Positions 31,887-44,700 of a stretch of DNA of 64,000 bases are shown piece by piece. The DNA is taken from contig CM072807.1 of the NCBI GenBank assembly GCA_037013495.1, positions 33,522,802-33,586,801 of the forward strand. Direction: 5' to 3'. Numbering within the stretch: the stretch's first letter is position 1; every line of letters begins with the position of its first letter. The notes beneath the pieces were generated by a model, which saw only the letters and a list, made by a program, of their open reading frames with translations, made no database searches and was not told the origin of the DNA. A program made the translations under genes and the position numbers. Source of the stretch: Hippophae tibetana. Taxonomy: Eukaryota > Streptophyta > Magnoliopsida > Rosales > Elaeagnaceae.

Positions 31887-33489
31887 AAGAATCGTTATCC
31901 CTATAATAATTAAAATAAAAGGTAACTTTTATATCCGCAAAAAAGGAAGGAGAACTATTGGGTTGCAAAACTATTATTCTTTCCATTGAAACAATAGAAT
32001 GAAGGGAGAATTTTACAATTTATAACTAAACTTTATTTATTTATACAATTGTCTTATTTTTGAAGTATCAAAATCTACCATCAAATTTATATAAGTTGTA
32101 ACATTCTATCATTTTTATTAAATTTAAAAAATTTAATGACATTTTGAAAATCTAAATGATTAAATGAAAAAAAAGTAATATAAAAAACATTAAAATAATA
32201 TGTTTTATCTTTAATTGACTCATTTTTTTGAAGTTAAAAAACTAAATGACACCACTTATATATAATCTAAAGAATTAAATGGGAAGAAATTTAATATAAA
32301 AAACATTAAAATAATTTGTTTTGTTATTGGTTGGTTTATTTTTTAAAAGTTAAATAACTAAATAACATTATTTATAATCTAACTATTAAATAATACAAAT
32401 AATCTAAGAGATTTTAATTAAAAAAATTTATATTATAAATTCTAAAGCTGTTTAGTTGAACAAAAAAAAAAACAATGAAAAAGTTTCAAATCTATCTTTT
32501 TTATAGGGTGCAATTTTTAGGCTTAAGTGCACGTTTAGTTTCTAAATTTTGTTGAAGTCTACACTTAATCTCTAACTTTTTTTTTTTCAAAAATTTAGAC
32601 CCTAAATTTTTTTAATTTTTACATTTAGGTTTTCTAACATTTTTCGATAATTCAATCACTAAATTTTAATTTTTACATTTAAGTTTTAAAATTTTATTTT
32701 ATCTTTAAATTTAAAATGTTTATTTGGTAATTGGGTGTGGATGAAAATAAAACATTTAAGAATTGAATGGTTGAAATGAAATTTGAAAACTTAAATGTAA
32801 AAATAACAAAATTTAGGGAATCTAATTGTTCAGAAAAATTTGAGAATCTAAGAGTAAATTTGGATAAAGTTTAAAGATTTACTGTGCATTAGAAGCGAAT
32901 TTGGTGTGATAGACATGTAGTTATCTTAACATTTATTTCCGTCCTAATTTTCCTAGTTCTTTCAATGATTAAGGCATTAGTTGTACGTGGAAACGTACTC
33001 TGTAAGGAGAAATGTTGTTCATATGTTTCCATTAACCTCTTAAGGTTCGCTGTGAAGCATTGTTTAACTGATATAGTCGCTTTCGACTGCTTCTATCGCC
33101 ATAAGATAATCTCAAGAACTAGCTTCTATTAAGAAAATTATAATTTTTTAAGCAATAAATTTTACCATAATATAAAATAAATAGGGATAAAATAACAAAT
33201 AAAATTATACTACAATTATTTCAATAAATAAAATAAATTACAATATTCACAATTCAATATTACTAGCTCTTTTAACCTTATTCTTTAAACTTATTTTTCT
33301 CTCTCTACTTTTTCCCTCCATTTTCTCTCTTCTCTTTGTTGAAAATGATATTATACAAGTGCTTTTAAAATATTAGATTTATTGATATCAAAATATCATA
33401 CCGAGAAAAACTCTTTTATATGCTTTCTAATTGAATATTGATTTTAATCCATCTTCATAACTTAATTAATACAATTATATTTTAGTTCT
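31887..33489. other. AT-rich intergenic stretch without recognisable genes
   Basis: Contains A/T runs and a pair of related segments around 32110-32420 (repeats of TTAAATGA, AAAAAACATTAAAATAAT). The last few hundred bases may belong to the 3' end and LTR of the Copia relict that starts at 33490, but I could not place LTR borders. Confidence 0.45.
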
Positions 33490-33789
33490 TTTCACTCTTG
33501 TAGGATGGTCGTCTTTTTCAACTTGTTTGTTGGATTTTTGTTATCATTGATCATAAGTTTTAACATCCCATCTTTTAATAAAGACGTGATAAAGTGAAAA
33601 CAAAATCCAATATGTTTGGTTTTAAAGTGAAATGCTGAATTATTTGCTAGATGTATTGTACTCTGATTATTATTATACAAAACATTCTTCTCCTGTTTGA
33701 ATTCTAGCTCAATTAACAATCTTTGAAACCAAATCATCTTTTTATTGGCTTTTGTCACTGTTACATACTCAATCTCTTTAGTGGATAAT

Positions 33790-35065
33790 TGATAACGTAG
33801 AGTTATTGGGTCACTTTTGAACTATTTATTTGTCTTATTTTTGCTTAAATATCATGAATAAGCTTAATTTATGTTTAATATGGCAAAGTAGGTGAAAATA
33901 TATCAAAAATAGGCAAATATTAGTACAAAGACAAGATCAATAGGGTTGATCGACAAACAATGGAGTAGATTGATCGTTGGTTCATTACTTGATCGATTGA
34001 CAATAGAATAGATCGATTGATGGTTCATTACTCGATCGATCCAGAATAGGCTTGATCAATCGAGCTAGAAGGATTTTAATGCATCAACCTTATATTGAAT
34101 ACTAACTTTCAATCGTAAACCTTGGATCAAAGTAATATGAATCTTAATCTAATGAGGATCAATTTTAACCTATTTAAAGTACCATAAAGAGGTCATAAAT
34201 GACACACAATTAAGATTACAAACCCTAGCAGCTACCTACAAGAGAAAATAGGATAAAAAAGTTCAAGAGGAGATTAAATTAGACACTACTTTGTGAATGA
34301 TTCAAGAAAATATTAATGCTACAAATCAAGAGATTTAGTGTATCTCTTCTTCTCTTTTCTTTATCAATTGTATTGTTTGTCTTTCTAAAAATCCTGAGCT
34401 TTAATAACATAAATATGTCTCATTAATGTATTAATCTAGGGGTCTTTTGAATCTAATTTTCTACATATGATAATCTAATATTTTACCTCAATTGTTATCT
34501 CAATTCAATTATATTATTTAATCTGATTTTTATGCTATTAATTATTTGACCAATAATTGATCTATGGAAGCAATTAAAGAGATTCAAGAAAATTATTTAA
34601 TTGTAATTCTTGATTAAATAACATGCATAATTTCTAAGCAGAAATGTACAGTTCTTGTATGTGTAATCTGTAATTGACATGAGAATGTAATTAAGTTAAT
34701 TACTATATGGTATGTAGTATACTTGAGAAAAGAATGCATGCTAGGTTAGATTCAATTGATTATATAATCGATTAATGATTATGTTGGGGGAATTTTAGTT
34801 ATTCATATGTTATAAAATTGAGGGATTAAAGATTCTTAGATCATTTTCTTTTATAACTTCGTAATTGTTGGGTCTTGTGATTTAAAATTAATTTTCATTT
34901 ATTTTTTTTCAATTTTTATAATTTCCTATTTCCCATTGTATTCGTAATAATTATCTTGGTACTCGACTATAAGTTACATAACTCCTTGTGGGATCAATAT
35001 TCGTATTTAGGTACACTATATTACTTACATGACTCGTATACTTGTGGATTGCATCGTGTTGATCA
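33790..35065 (+). mobile_element. Gypsy-type solo LTR, 1,276 bp
   Basis: Starts TGATAACGTAGAG and ends GTGTTGATCA, flanked by the 5-bp duplication ATAAT (33785-33789 and 35066-35070). It has no coding content. Its 3' end (CCTTGTGGGATC, CTCGTATACTTGTGG) resembles that of the solo LTR ending at 17267, suggesting related families. It contains several near-repeats of a TCGATCGAT-type motif at 33945-34065. Confidence 0.85.
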
Positions 35066-35349
35066 ATAATTCAATATTTTTCTGTATCTATAACATCCAA
35101 CTAACAACTATAATATCCATAGTGAATATATAACTAGTGGTGCTCCTCTAGTGATCGAATTCCGCTACAAAATCTGCATCTACGTACCCTTGTATTTTTA
35201 AATTTCCCTTAACAAAGTATAAACAATTCTCTATGGTGCCTAGTAGATACCTCAAGATCTAATTCATTGCTTCTCAATGAGTCTTTCCTGGATTTGACAT
35301 GAACCTATTAACAGTTCCCACTGCATAATCAATGTATGGTCTTGAGGTG

Positions 35350-35931
35350 TGATGAGTGCTCAAAAAGCACTAAAATTACCATGATTTTATGCACATTAAT
35401 GGATTAAAAATATATATATTTATATGTTTTATCATATATTTATATAAATTTTTCTTTTTCGGAATCACGGGTATTTTTATTGTTTTTTAGGTATTTTTGC
35501 TTAAAAACGTAACTTAAAGACTCAAAGAGGAATACTGGAAGCAATACATCACAAATATATTAATAAATAAATGGGTAAAGGTAAAAAAATATGGAAAAAT
35601 TGGACAAAATGGGACTGGGCGCGCGGCGGCATGATTTTCTCCTTTTTGAAATTTTTTACCTTTTTGACCCATTTTGTCCAATTTTTCCATATTTGTTGAT
35701 CTTTCCCCATTTATTTATTAATATATTTGTGATGTATTGCTTCCAGTATTCCTCTTTGAGTCTTTTAGTTACGTTTTTAAGCGAAAATACTTGAAAAATA
35801 ATAAAAATACGCGTGATTCCGAAAAAGACAAATTTATATAAATATATGATAAAACATATAAATATATATATTTTTAATCCATTAATGTGCATAAAATCAT
35901 GGTAATTTTAGTGCTTTTTGAGCACTCATCA
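35350..35931. mobile_element. Palindromic insertion: two Athila LTR 5' ends head to head
   Basis: Flanked by the 5-bp duplication AGGTG (35345-35349 and 35932-35936). The left arm (35350-35613) starts TGATGAGTGCTCAAAAAGCA; the right arm (35668-35931) is its inverted copy with a handful of mismatches. Both arms are the U3 start of the Athila-type LTR found elsewhere in the window. The ~54-bp asymmetric centre (35614-35667) contains the start of the family's GC-rich block (GGGCGCGCGGCGGC). No LTR 3' end, primer-binding site or coding sequence is present. Confidence 0.9.
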
Positions 35932-36486
35932 AGGTGTAAGGAACCATAGTCATGAAGCTTTTGTCTTCCTCCATTTTAGGACACTGATCCTTAGATATAC
36001 GAAATGATTGACCAAGAGTGTGATAATTTCCTTAGCATTGAACATGTTAAATCTCTACAAAACACGTATGATGTACTCCTCTTGAGATAACTTCGAAGTC
36101 CCTATTTGCTTATCTATAGTGATTTTCATTTTAAGAATCTTTTTTGTTTATCCAAGGTCTTTCATGTCAAATTATTTTGATAGTTGTAGCTTCAACCTTT
36201 TGATCTCCACCATATATTGTCCCGTTACTAATATATTATCGCCATAAAGGACTAAGATGATATAAATAGATATATATCTCTTAAAGTATCAATAGTGGTA
36301 AAAACTACACTTCTGAAACCTTCCTTTTGCATGAAGCCATCAAACTTCCTATACTAATATCTTGGAGCTTGTTTCAATCCATACAAGCTCTTCTTCATAT
36401 GGCACACTAGACTCTCATTGCCCTATTCTAATAAACCATGTGGTTGGTGCATCCATAACTCTTCTTCTAAGTCTCTATGAAGATAT

Positions 36487-37140
36487 CACTATTACAAAAT
36501 GGACTATTAAAGTCGGTTCATTGAATTGAATTTAAATTGACTAACTTAAAATTTAAAGTTGATTCAAGCGTAAATTTGGTTCAACACGTGAACCGATGCT
36601 ATGCGTAAAGTCAGTTCACCGCGTGAACCGACCTTATGTGTATTGATTTTTTTATATTTTTATTCTTATTTTTTACTCTACTAACCTGTATTCAATATAA
36701 CATTAAAAAAACCAAAATATAAATAATAATACAAATAATTGAAAATTTAAATATAATTAATTACTTGATAATTAAATTTATTACAAACAAATAATGTATA
36801 TACAATAGATATATATATAGTTAATTTATATTACAAATAAAATAATGTCGTCAAAGTGTAATTAGATTATGCAAGAAAGCTTGGTTAGCTTAGAGTCACC
36901 AACATAGTGACAAGGAAACTGGGCAAAAAGTAGCTGGTTCATATAAAAATTCATTTCCATACATACATGAGCACGTAAACATCCATCAAACAAGCAGTCT
37001 AAACTTCAGAGACATACAAATGGATTAATTAAATCATTATGAATATTACGATGATGTTATCCTATGCTATTCAAGATTATATTCTTCTCCTGATGTTTGA
37101 ACAAAATGTTCTGTCCATTCTTCTTGTAAATCATCAAAAG
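36487..37140 (-). mobile_element. 3' end of a second CACTA element (CACTA-2 fragment)
   Basis: Starts with a CACTA terminal repeat (CACTATTACAAAATGG) at 36487, with subterminal AAGTCGGTT-like motifs behind it. Farther in, it reads on the minus strand the last coding part of a Ulp1-like gene, with a TAG-terminated end corresponding to 27110-27198 of CACTA-1 (around 37070-37140). It lacks the foldback found in the other two elements. It joins the truncated Athila LTR at 37141-37144, so the rest of this copy is missing. It interrupts the Copia relict at 36486. Confidence 0.8.
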
Positions 37141-37143
37141 GAG

Positions 37144-38466
37144 ATTAACACCTATGGGTGGGGTTGATAACTAATTTGGTTAATTAAATTAATTCATTTT
37201 TCTAAGAGATTGAAAATGAACCATTTAAATGCCACCTTTGGTAGGGTTAGACAATTTAAACTTTATTCAAGGTGTCCAAATTAAACCTAAGTATTTAATT
37301 ATCCGAGTACTAACTTTCAAGTTTTAAAACCACTACTGAAAACATGTTGTCAATACATTTTCACATAATAATTCTTATAAAAACTTTTAAAATAGAGCTT
37401 CATTCTAACTACAGAGCGATTGTACCAAAAAATAAAAGAGCACTACTCTAAATTAGACCGGATAACTAAACCTTAAAATCTAATTTTTAGATTTAAGTTT
37501 GTAATGAAAAATAATATATTTCTCTCTAACATTCTTAATATAAAATCTTGAATAAAAATAAAATCAATTCATTTTAGAGATTTTTACCTATTTAATATTT
37601 CGCAAGCATAACAACGTTATTATTATATCATGTTTACAAACAGCCAACAAAGTTAAATTTAATCACAGACAAATTAAATATAACATGTAAGAATAAAGCA
37701 TAAAAAATAACTGTAAAGAAAATAAAATCCTTACAGTACTTTGTTGCTATTCCCGTTGCTGGAAAACCTCCAAACGGAATTTGCACTTCCATTTATTGAA
37801 TAAAAAAGCAAATAAATTACAAAAACATAACTAGTTCTTCTCAAAAAGAGAAGAACTCTAAAACTAAGAGAAACTAACTAAGAAAAGCTAAAAACTAAGA
37901 AATGCTTAAAGACTAAGAAATGAGAGAAAGAAAGAGGAGAGAAGATGTGTTTTGAGGTGTGTTTAGTTATGAAGAGAATGAGGGTATTTATAAAGTGAGT
38001 GAAAAAATGATAAAAAATGGAGGAAATGCGTACTAGGTGAAGATGATGTCAACTGCCATCAAAGGGTAGGTAGCGCGCGCGGAAGCAGCAACGGTGCGCA
38101 CAGGCACGCGTGGAAAAGGGCAAGGGCACACACGGACTGGGGATGCTGCGCGCGCGACGCGCACTTTTCTCGGCGCGGCTGAGCGACTCCGTTCACGATT
38201 TCCTCCTTTTTGACATTTTTGCCCATTTTATCCAATTTTCCAATATTTGTTGACCTTTCCTCATTTATTTATGAATATATTTGTGATGTATTGCCTCCAG
38301 TATTCCTCTTTGAGTCTTTAAGTTATGTTTTTAAGCGAAAGTACCTTTGATTCCGAAAAAGACAAATTTATATAAATATATGATAAAATCGTATAAATAT
38401 ATATATTTTTAATCAATTAATGTGCATAAAATCATGGTAATTTTAGTGCTTTTTGAGCACTCATCA
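37144..38466 (-). repeat. Athila 3' LTR, truncated
   Basis: Starts TGATGAGTGCTC at 38466 (minus strand) and matches the 5' LTR through its GC-rich block (38060-38180) down to ATTAACACC at 37144. The final part present in the other copies, including CTCGCAAGTGCACG and CTCATCA, is absent. Confidence 0.88.
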
Positions 38467-40470
38467 CAACCCCAACCAGCTTCTTCTAGTCCCTTAGCAA
38501 GAGAAGCGATAAAAACTAAAAATTAAACTATCCTAAATCACTTCCGTGGATTGACACGGTTGCATTTAGCCTATGCAACAAGCCTTTAAACCCCTAGGTT
38601 GCCCTAGTGGACGAGTTTGAGTCTCATGAGGATTTTCAGTAATGATACCCACAAATATTGAACTAAATGTAAAAATTAAAAGAAATAATAAAAACAGTCA
38701 ACTTAAAAACTAAAATTACAACAAAATCAAAAATTAACTTTTAAGAAAACAACATATCACAAAAATGTCTCATACTTTTTAATCTCCTTTAAGATCATAA
38801 TTAAAATCTCAAGCATAAGTTATTTTAATTTCTTTAAACAATCATGATTTATTATAATAATTAGTCGAAAATCATTTTCATATTTCATATAAAAATGTAT
38901 CAATTTAATTTCACCCAATTTCAATGTCTAGAATTCGAATTTGCTTCGAATCTATTCCTCACTAGTCAATACTCTCAAAACACTGAATCCTATGGGTTCA
39001 AACACTCGTACTATTTTATATGCGAAAGAGTTGATGTATAGAAATGAACTAATATGTTCGCATATGTATAAAGAATAAAAGCTCAAAGTGTTATTTTAAG
39101 ATTGATCTCATGAAAGGAATCAAATGTATAAATTATAAAGATATCATATATAAAAATTATTTTCATGCATAAATCAAACTCATTAAGAAACAATTTCAAG
39201 ATATATGCCTTTTACAAATGAAGAAAGTGCAATGAATTTTTAGGGAATTACTTCCTATATCTTTCTTTTGTAATTAGCCTTATACTATATATTCTTTATC
39301 TCTCTATTTTTTTTTCTTAAGATATTTCTCAATATATATATTTTAAAGAGTCAACCCATGTACAGATTGTACATTTTTTAGGATTTTGGTGAGTGGTTAA
39401 TTTTGTGGCTTTTCTGTTTGATCTTGGTTTAGGTAACCCCACATATGTCTCTTTTTTTAGCAGTAATGCATGAATGAGATATAAGCATATACTATCAATT
39501 TCTACTCAAATCATTTAATCTAAGCAAAATATATATATATATATATATACGATACTCTATTAAGATGAGAAGAAAAAAATTCATACATTTAATGCTAATA
39601 CCTATAGAGATCATTTAAAAAATTGAAGAAATAAGAAATGTGTTTGGAGTACAAAAAATATATATTTCACTCTGAATAAAGGAAATTAGGCTCAAATTAT
39701 ATCTCACAAAGGTAGTCTCCACTAAAAAAAATTCATAAACACCGATTTTGGGTTTAATATAATTTCCTCATTTTATCAAGAAATACTAGTTATGACAAAA
39801 AAACTAACTAATTACCAAAACAAATTACAAAATATTTCATGATATGTTTTCAAAAATTAATCTAACAGTACAAAAGACTTAACTATTTACTTAAATTTGA
39901 TTTAAAGAAATGATAAATTTTTGTGAGAATATATATATATATATATTTAATTAATTTTTTTAAAATTAATTCTAAAATTACAAAAATAACTAAATCACAG
40001 AAAAAAAAACCAAACACAATAAAAATGAAAATTTGAACATAAAATAAAACAATAAAAATATTATTATTTTTTTATTTTTAAAATTGTTAAAAATATATAT
40101 TTTTTAGTATTGTAACTTTTCACCACCCACAACCTAGAACTTACATTGTCTTCAATGTAACAACTGTAAATTAAAGATAAAGAGAAAAGAGAAGAAAGAT
40201 TACCTATTTCATGAGAATGTGTAAGTAGTAATACAGAAATGCAGGTGCATCCATCATATTCATCATTAAAATGTATACAGACATATCGATGTGAACTTCT
40301 TACATCTCAAAAAATATTTATAGTTTTAACAATTTAAAAATTATTCACATATAATTAAACTAAAATAAACAATAAAATTAAGTACATAAAACAAATAACA
40401 GAAAATTACCTAAAATGATGGATTGCCTCTCATCTAGTGCTTAGTTTAACGTCTTAGCAATACGTAAATT
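38467..40470 (-). other. Athila 3' non-coding internal region
   Basis: About 2 kb between the integrase end and the 3' LTR, as is usual in Athila elements. AT-rich, with AT microsatellites at about 39530-39549 and 39930-39946. A polypurine tract abuts the LTR at 38467-38480. No env-like frame was recognised. Confidence 0.6.
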
Positions 40471-42110
40471 TATGGTGTTAAGGGTTACTCAACCAAATGC
40501 AATCCATTTCAGCAATGTTGTTTGGTTCTTCTAAATAAGGTTTCACACGATGACCATTGACTTTGAATGTTTTTTGTGTCTTGGAAGCCAATAGTTCTAC
40601 TACTCCATGTGCAAATACCTGAACTATTTTGAATGGTCCATCCCATCTTTATCTCAGCTTTCCTAGAAACAATCTCAAACGAGAGTTAAATAAAAGAACT
40701 TTCATTCCAGGGTGAAGAGTCTTAGGAACTAGCCTCTTGTCATGATAGCGCTTAGTACGCTCTTTGTATAATTTGGCATTCTCATAGGCTTCGTTCCTAA
40801 TTTCTTCCAACTCATTAAGATGGAGTAACCATTTTCTCCTACTTTATCTAAATCCATGTTTAACTCTTTAATTGCCTAGTAAGCCTTGTGTTCAAGTTCA
40901 ACTAGAAGGTGTCACACTTTCCCAAAGATTAACCGGTAAGGGGTCATCTCAATAGGTGTTTTGTAAGCGGTGCGGTAAGCCCATAAGGCATCATTTACCT
41001 TAAATGCCCAATCCTTCCTTGAAGGATGCACAGTGCGTTCTAATATTCCCTTAATTTTCCTATTACTTACTTCCACTAAACCAGAAGTTTGAGGATGATA
41101 TGGAGTAGCTACTTTATTGGTGATGTTGTACTTGTTTAGTACTCCATCAAAGATCTTGTTACAAAAATGGCTGCCTACATCACTTATTATAGCCCTAGGT
41201 GTTCCAAACCTACTGAATATTAAATCGTTCAAGAATTTAACAACAACATTAGCATCATTGGTTTTAGTGGGGATAGCTTCTACCCACTTGGATACATAAT
41301 CCACAACAACCAAAATATATTGAAAACCATTGGATGGGGGAAAAGGACCCATAAAGTCAATCCCCCATACATCAAAGAGTTCAACAACTAAATTAGATGT
41401 CAAAGGCATTTCATCTCTTTTGCTTATATTTTCTATTCTTTGACATCTATCACATTGTGCACAAAACATATGAGCATCTTTAAAAAGAGTGGGACAAAAG
41501 AAACCAGACTGTAATACCTTATGAGCTGTCTTTTCACCACCAAAATGGCCCCTACAATAAAGTTCATGACAAAAAGTTAGAATGCTATTATGTTCTTCTT
41601 CAGGTACACATCTCCGGATGACTTGATCTTGACCAATCTTGTATAAATAAGGGTCATCCCAGAAATAGTCCTTAATAGTTTTAAAAAACCTTTTCTTGTC
41701 CTGATATGAAGTGTTAGGTCGCAAAACACCAGTGGTAAGATAGTTTACAATATCAGCATACCATGGGTTTGAACCTATTGAAAATAACTGTTCATCAGGA
41801 AAGGTTTCAACTATAACTTCATTAATCTCATTTTTAAGAGAATTGAAGTCAGAAATCAACCTAGACAAATGGTCAGCTACTAAGTTTTCACTACCTTTCT
41901 TATCCTTGATTTCTAAGTCAAATTCTTGTAAGAGTAAGACCCACCTGATTAATCTTGGCTTGGCATTTGGTTTACTTAATAGGTATCTTAAAACAGCATG
42001 ATCAGAATGCACAATCACTTTAGATCCTACTAAATAAGACCGAAATTTGTCTAAAGAAAACACTATAGCCAAGAATTCCTTTTCAGTGGTGGTATAATTC
42101 ATTTGGGCAT
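40471..42110 (-). pseudogene. Athila RNase H and integrase
   Basis: The long open stretch 42102-40912 starts [20 protein letters not shown] (RNase [12 protein letters not shown]) and continues to the integrase zinc finger (CHELYCRGH ... CAQCDRCQR). The core has Asp in [13 protein letters not shown], Asp in [10 protein letters not shown] and Glu in [12 protein letters not shown], so the DDE triad is complete. The C-terminal part ([51 protein letters not shown]) continues to about 40480 through stops and a frameshift. The N-terminal end is cut by the solo LTR at 42111. Confidence 0.88.
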
Positions 42111-43795
42111 TGATGAGTGCTCAAAAAGCACTAAAATAACCATGATTTTATGCACATTAATTGATTAAAAAATATATATTTATATGTTTTATCATATATT
42201 TATATAAATTTGTCTTTTTCGGAATCACGGGTATTTTTATTGTTTTTCAGGTATTTTGGCTTAAAAACGTAACTTAAAGACTTAAAGAGGAATACTTGAA
42301 GCAATACATCACAAATATATTAATAAAAATACCCCCCTTCCCTTCACTTCAAAACACTAATCCGCGTTTTTACATTTTTTTAACATTTTTTTCTCTACTT
42401 TTTCTCTCCATCCTCACCTATAAATACCCCTTTCCCTTCACTTCAAAACACACCTTCAAAACCTCCAAATACATTCTTTTCTCTCTTTCTTTCTCTCTTT
42501 TTAGTTTTCTTTAGTTTTTCTTAGTTTTTAGTTCATTTCTCTTAGTTTTAGAGTTCTTCCCTTTTTGGGAAGAACTAGTTATGTTTATGTAATTTATTAG
42601 CTTTTTGATTCAATAAATGGGAGTGCAAATTCCGCTTGGAGTTTTTCCAGCTACGAGAATAGCGTCGAAGTTCTGTAAGGATTTTATTTTCTTTACAGTT
42701 ATTTTTATGCTTTATTCTTACATGTTATATTTAATTTGTCTGTGGTTAAATTTAACTATGCTGGCTGTTTATAAACATGATATAATAATAAACGTTGTTA
42801 TGCTTGCGAAATATTAAATAGGTGAAAATTTCTAAAATGAATTGATTTTGTTTTTATTCAAGAATTTTATATTAAGAATGTTAGAGAGAAATATATTATT
42901 TTTCATTACAAACTTAAAACTGAAAATTAGATTTTAAGATTTAGTTATCCGGTCTAATTTAGAGTAGTGATCTTTTATTTGTTGGTATAATCGCCCGGTA
43001 GTTAGAGTGAAACTCTATTTCAAAAGTTTTTATAAGAATTATTATGTGAAAATGTATTGACAACATGTTTTCAATAGTGGTTTTAAAACTTGAAAGTTAG
43101 TACTCGGATAATTAAATTCTTATGTTTAATTTGGACACAATAATGTTTAAATTGTCTAACCCCACCAAAGGTGGCATTTAAATGGTTCATTTTCAATCTC
43201 TTAGAAAAAGGAATTAATTTAATTAACCAAATTAGTTATCAACCCCACCCATAGGTGTTAATTGATTTGTTTAGTTAACAAAGAATATCTAACCCCACCA
43301 AAGGTGGTATTTATATAAAAAAGAGAAAATCAATAAAATAGCAATTTATATCTTTAATAACCTAGATAATATGAGCAAGCATAATTAATTTAGTTATTAT
43401 ATCCATAAATACTCCACTAATATAAATGATAAAATTTGCATAAATATTTATTGAATCTGTATTTGTATTTATTTTTAGATAAATATTTATTGAATTTGTA
43501 TCTATGTTTATTTTTTATGTTATTAGATTATATTTAATTAATCTGTATATATGTTTATTTTATGTTATTAAATTAGGAACACAAAAACCAAACTATCGTG
43601 ACATGATGTTTAGGATTTAATTTCGTTTTTAAAAGTTTGAATAATAAATTAAAAACCACATACATTCCTTCCTTAGATCGACCTTGGGAGTATACTTATC
43701 ATTTTCTTCGAAATGATTCGTGCACTTGCGAGAGTTTTATAAATATTAAAACCAAAGTATTGGCAAGAATCGGCGATGCCGGTTTTCGCTCATCA
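42111..43795 (+). mobile_element. Athila-family solo LTR inside Athila pol
   Basis: Begins TGATGAGTGCTC at 42111 and ends TTTTCGCTCATCA at 43795, with the duplication GGCAT (42106-42110 and 43796-43800). Orientation is opposite to the host element. It splits pol between reverse transcriptase (AKHSM) and RNase H (MNYTTTEKE). Unlike the other copies it lacks the GC-rich block and instead has a duplicated CCCCTTCCCTTCAC-type segment (42332-42450). It defines the family's LTR ends: TGATGAG...CTCATCA. Confidence 0.92.
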
Positions 43796-44700
43796 GGCAT
43801 CATTGAGTGTTTTGCTAGCATAGTAGATGACATGCAAACGCTTATCCACTCTTTGTCCCAAACTGCTCCTATAGCATAATCAAAAGCGTCACACATGATT
43901 TCAAAAGGTAAAGACCAGTTTGGTGCCATAATAACAGGGGTAGATGTTAGTTTCTCTTTAAAGGTATTAAAGGTAATAAGGCAATCATTGTTGAAATCAA
44001 AATAAACATCTTTTGATAGCAAGTTACATAAGGGACGACTTATTTTAGAGAAATCTTTAATAAATGGTTTGTAAAATCCTGCATGTTCTAAGAAGCTTCT
44101 TATCCCCTTTACAGATGTAGGGGGAGGTAGTTTGGATATCAAATCAACTTTTGCCTTATCAACTTCAATATCATTGTTTGAAATTATATGTCGTAAAACT
44201 ATCCCTTGTTGAACCATAAAATGACTTTTCTCCCAACTAAGGGTGAGATTGCATTCAATGCATCTTTCTAAAACCAAAGTCAATTTATGTAAGCAATCAT
44301 CAAATGAGTTCCCAAAGACAGAGAAATCGTCCCTAAAAATCTCAATGAATTTTTCCACCATGTCCGAGAAAATAGATATCATGCATCTCTGGAAAGTGGT
44401 AGGGGCATTGCATAATCCAAACGGCATTCTTCGAAAAGCAAATGTCGCAAAAGAACATGTAAATGTGGTCTTTTCCTAATCTTCTGGTGCTCTGGGTACT
44501 TGACAATATCCAGACAATCCATCTAAAAAACATTAAAATTCGTGCCCAGCTAATCTTTCCAACATTTGATCAATGAATGGAAGAGGAAAGTGATCCTTTT
44601 TAGTATATAAATTTAGTTTCCTAAAATCTATACACATTCTCCATCCAGTGATTATTCTAGTGGGCACTAATTCACGTGTCATTTTTAACAACTGTTATTG
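43796..44700 (-). pseudogene. Athila reverse transcriptase
   Basis: Minus-strand frame reading (from about 44640) WRMCIDFRKLN, HFPLPFIDQMLERLAG, then from 44427 MPFGLCNAPTTFQRCM, the catalytic box as IFRDDFSVFG and ERCIECNLTLSWEKSHFM, followed by the RNase H start (NWSLPFEIMCDAFDYAIGAV). The family box is usually FMDD; Arg replaces Met in this copy. In-frame stops lie upstream of 44427. It is cut at 43796 by the solo LTR. Confidence 0.87.

Larger units (their letters stand above)
33490..36486 (-). pseudogene. Copia relict: reverse transcriptase and RNase H, in three pieces
   Basis: Minus-strand Copia pol split by two insertions. 36486-35937 is reverse transcriptase, including [12 protein letters not shown] near 36390. 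35344-35071 reads IDYAVGTVNRFMSNPGKTH, ILRYLLGTIENCLYFVKG, YVDADFVAEFDH and RSTTSYIFTMD. 33784-33490 is RNase H, reading LSTKEIEYVTVTKANKKMIW, QRLLIELEFKQ, NNQSTIHLANNSAFHFKTKH and KNPTNKL. The pieces are in the right order, separated by the 35350-35931 palindrome and the 33790-35065 solo LTR. Stops are frequent. The 36486 end is cut by a CACTA end. It is a different, older lineage than the Copia in the ACR intron. Confidence 0.85.

Noticed and set aside
38467-40470. Envelope-like gene in the Athila 3' region
   Set aside because: No sizeable frame or membrane-protein signature was found on the element's strand.
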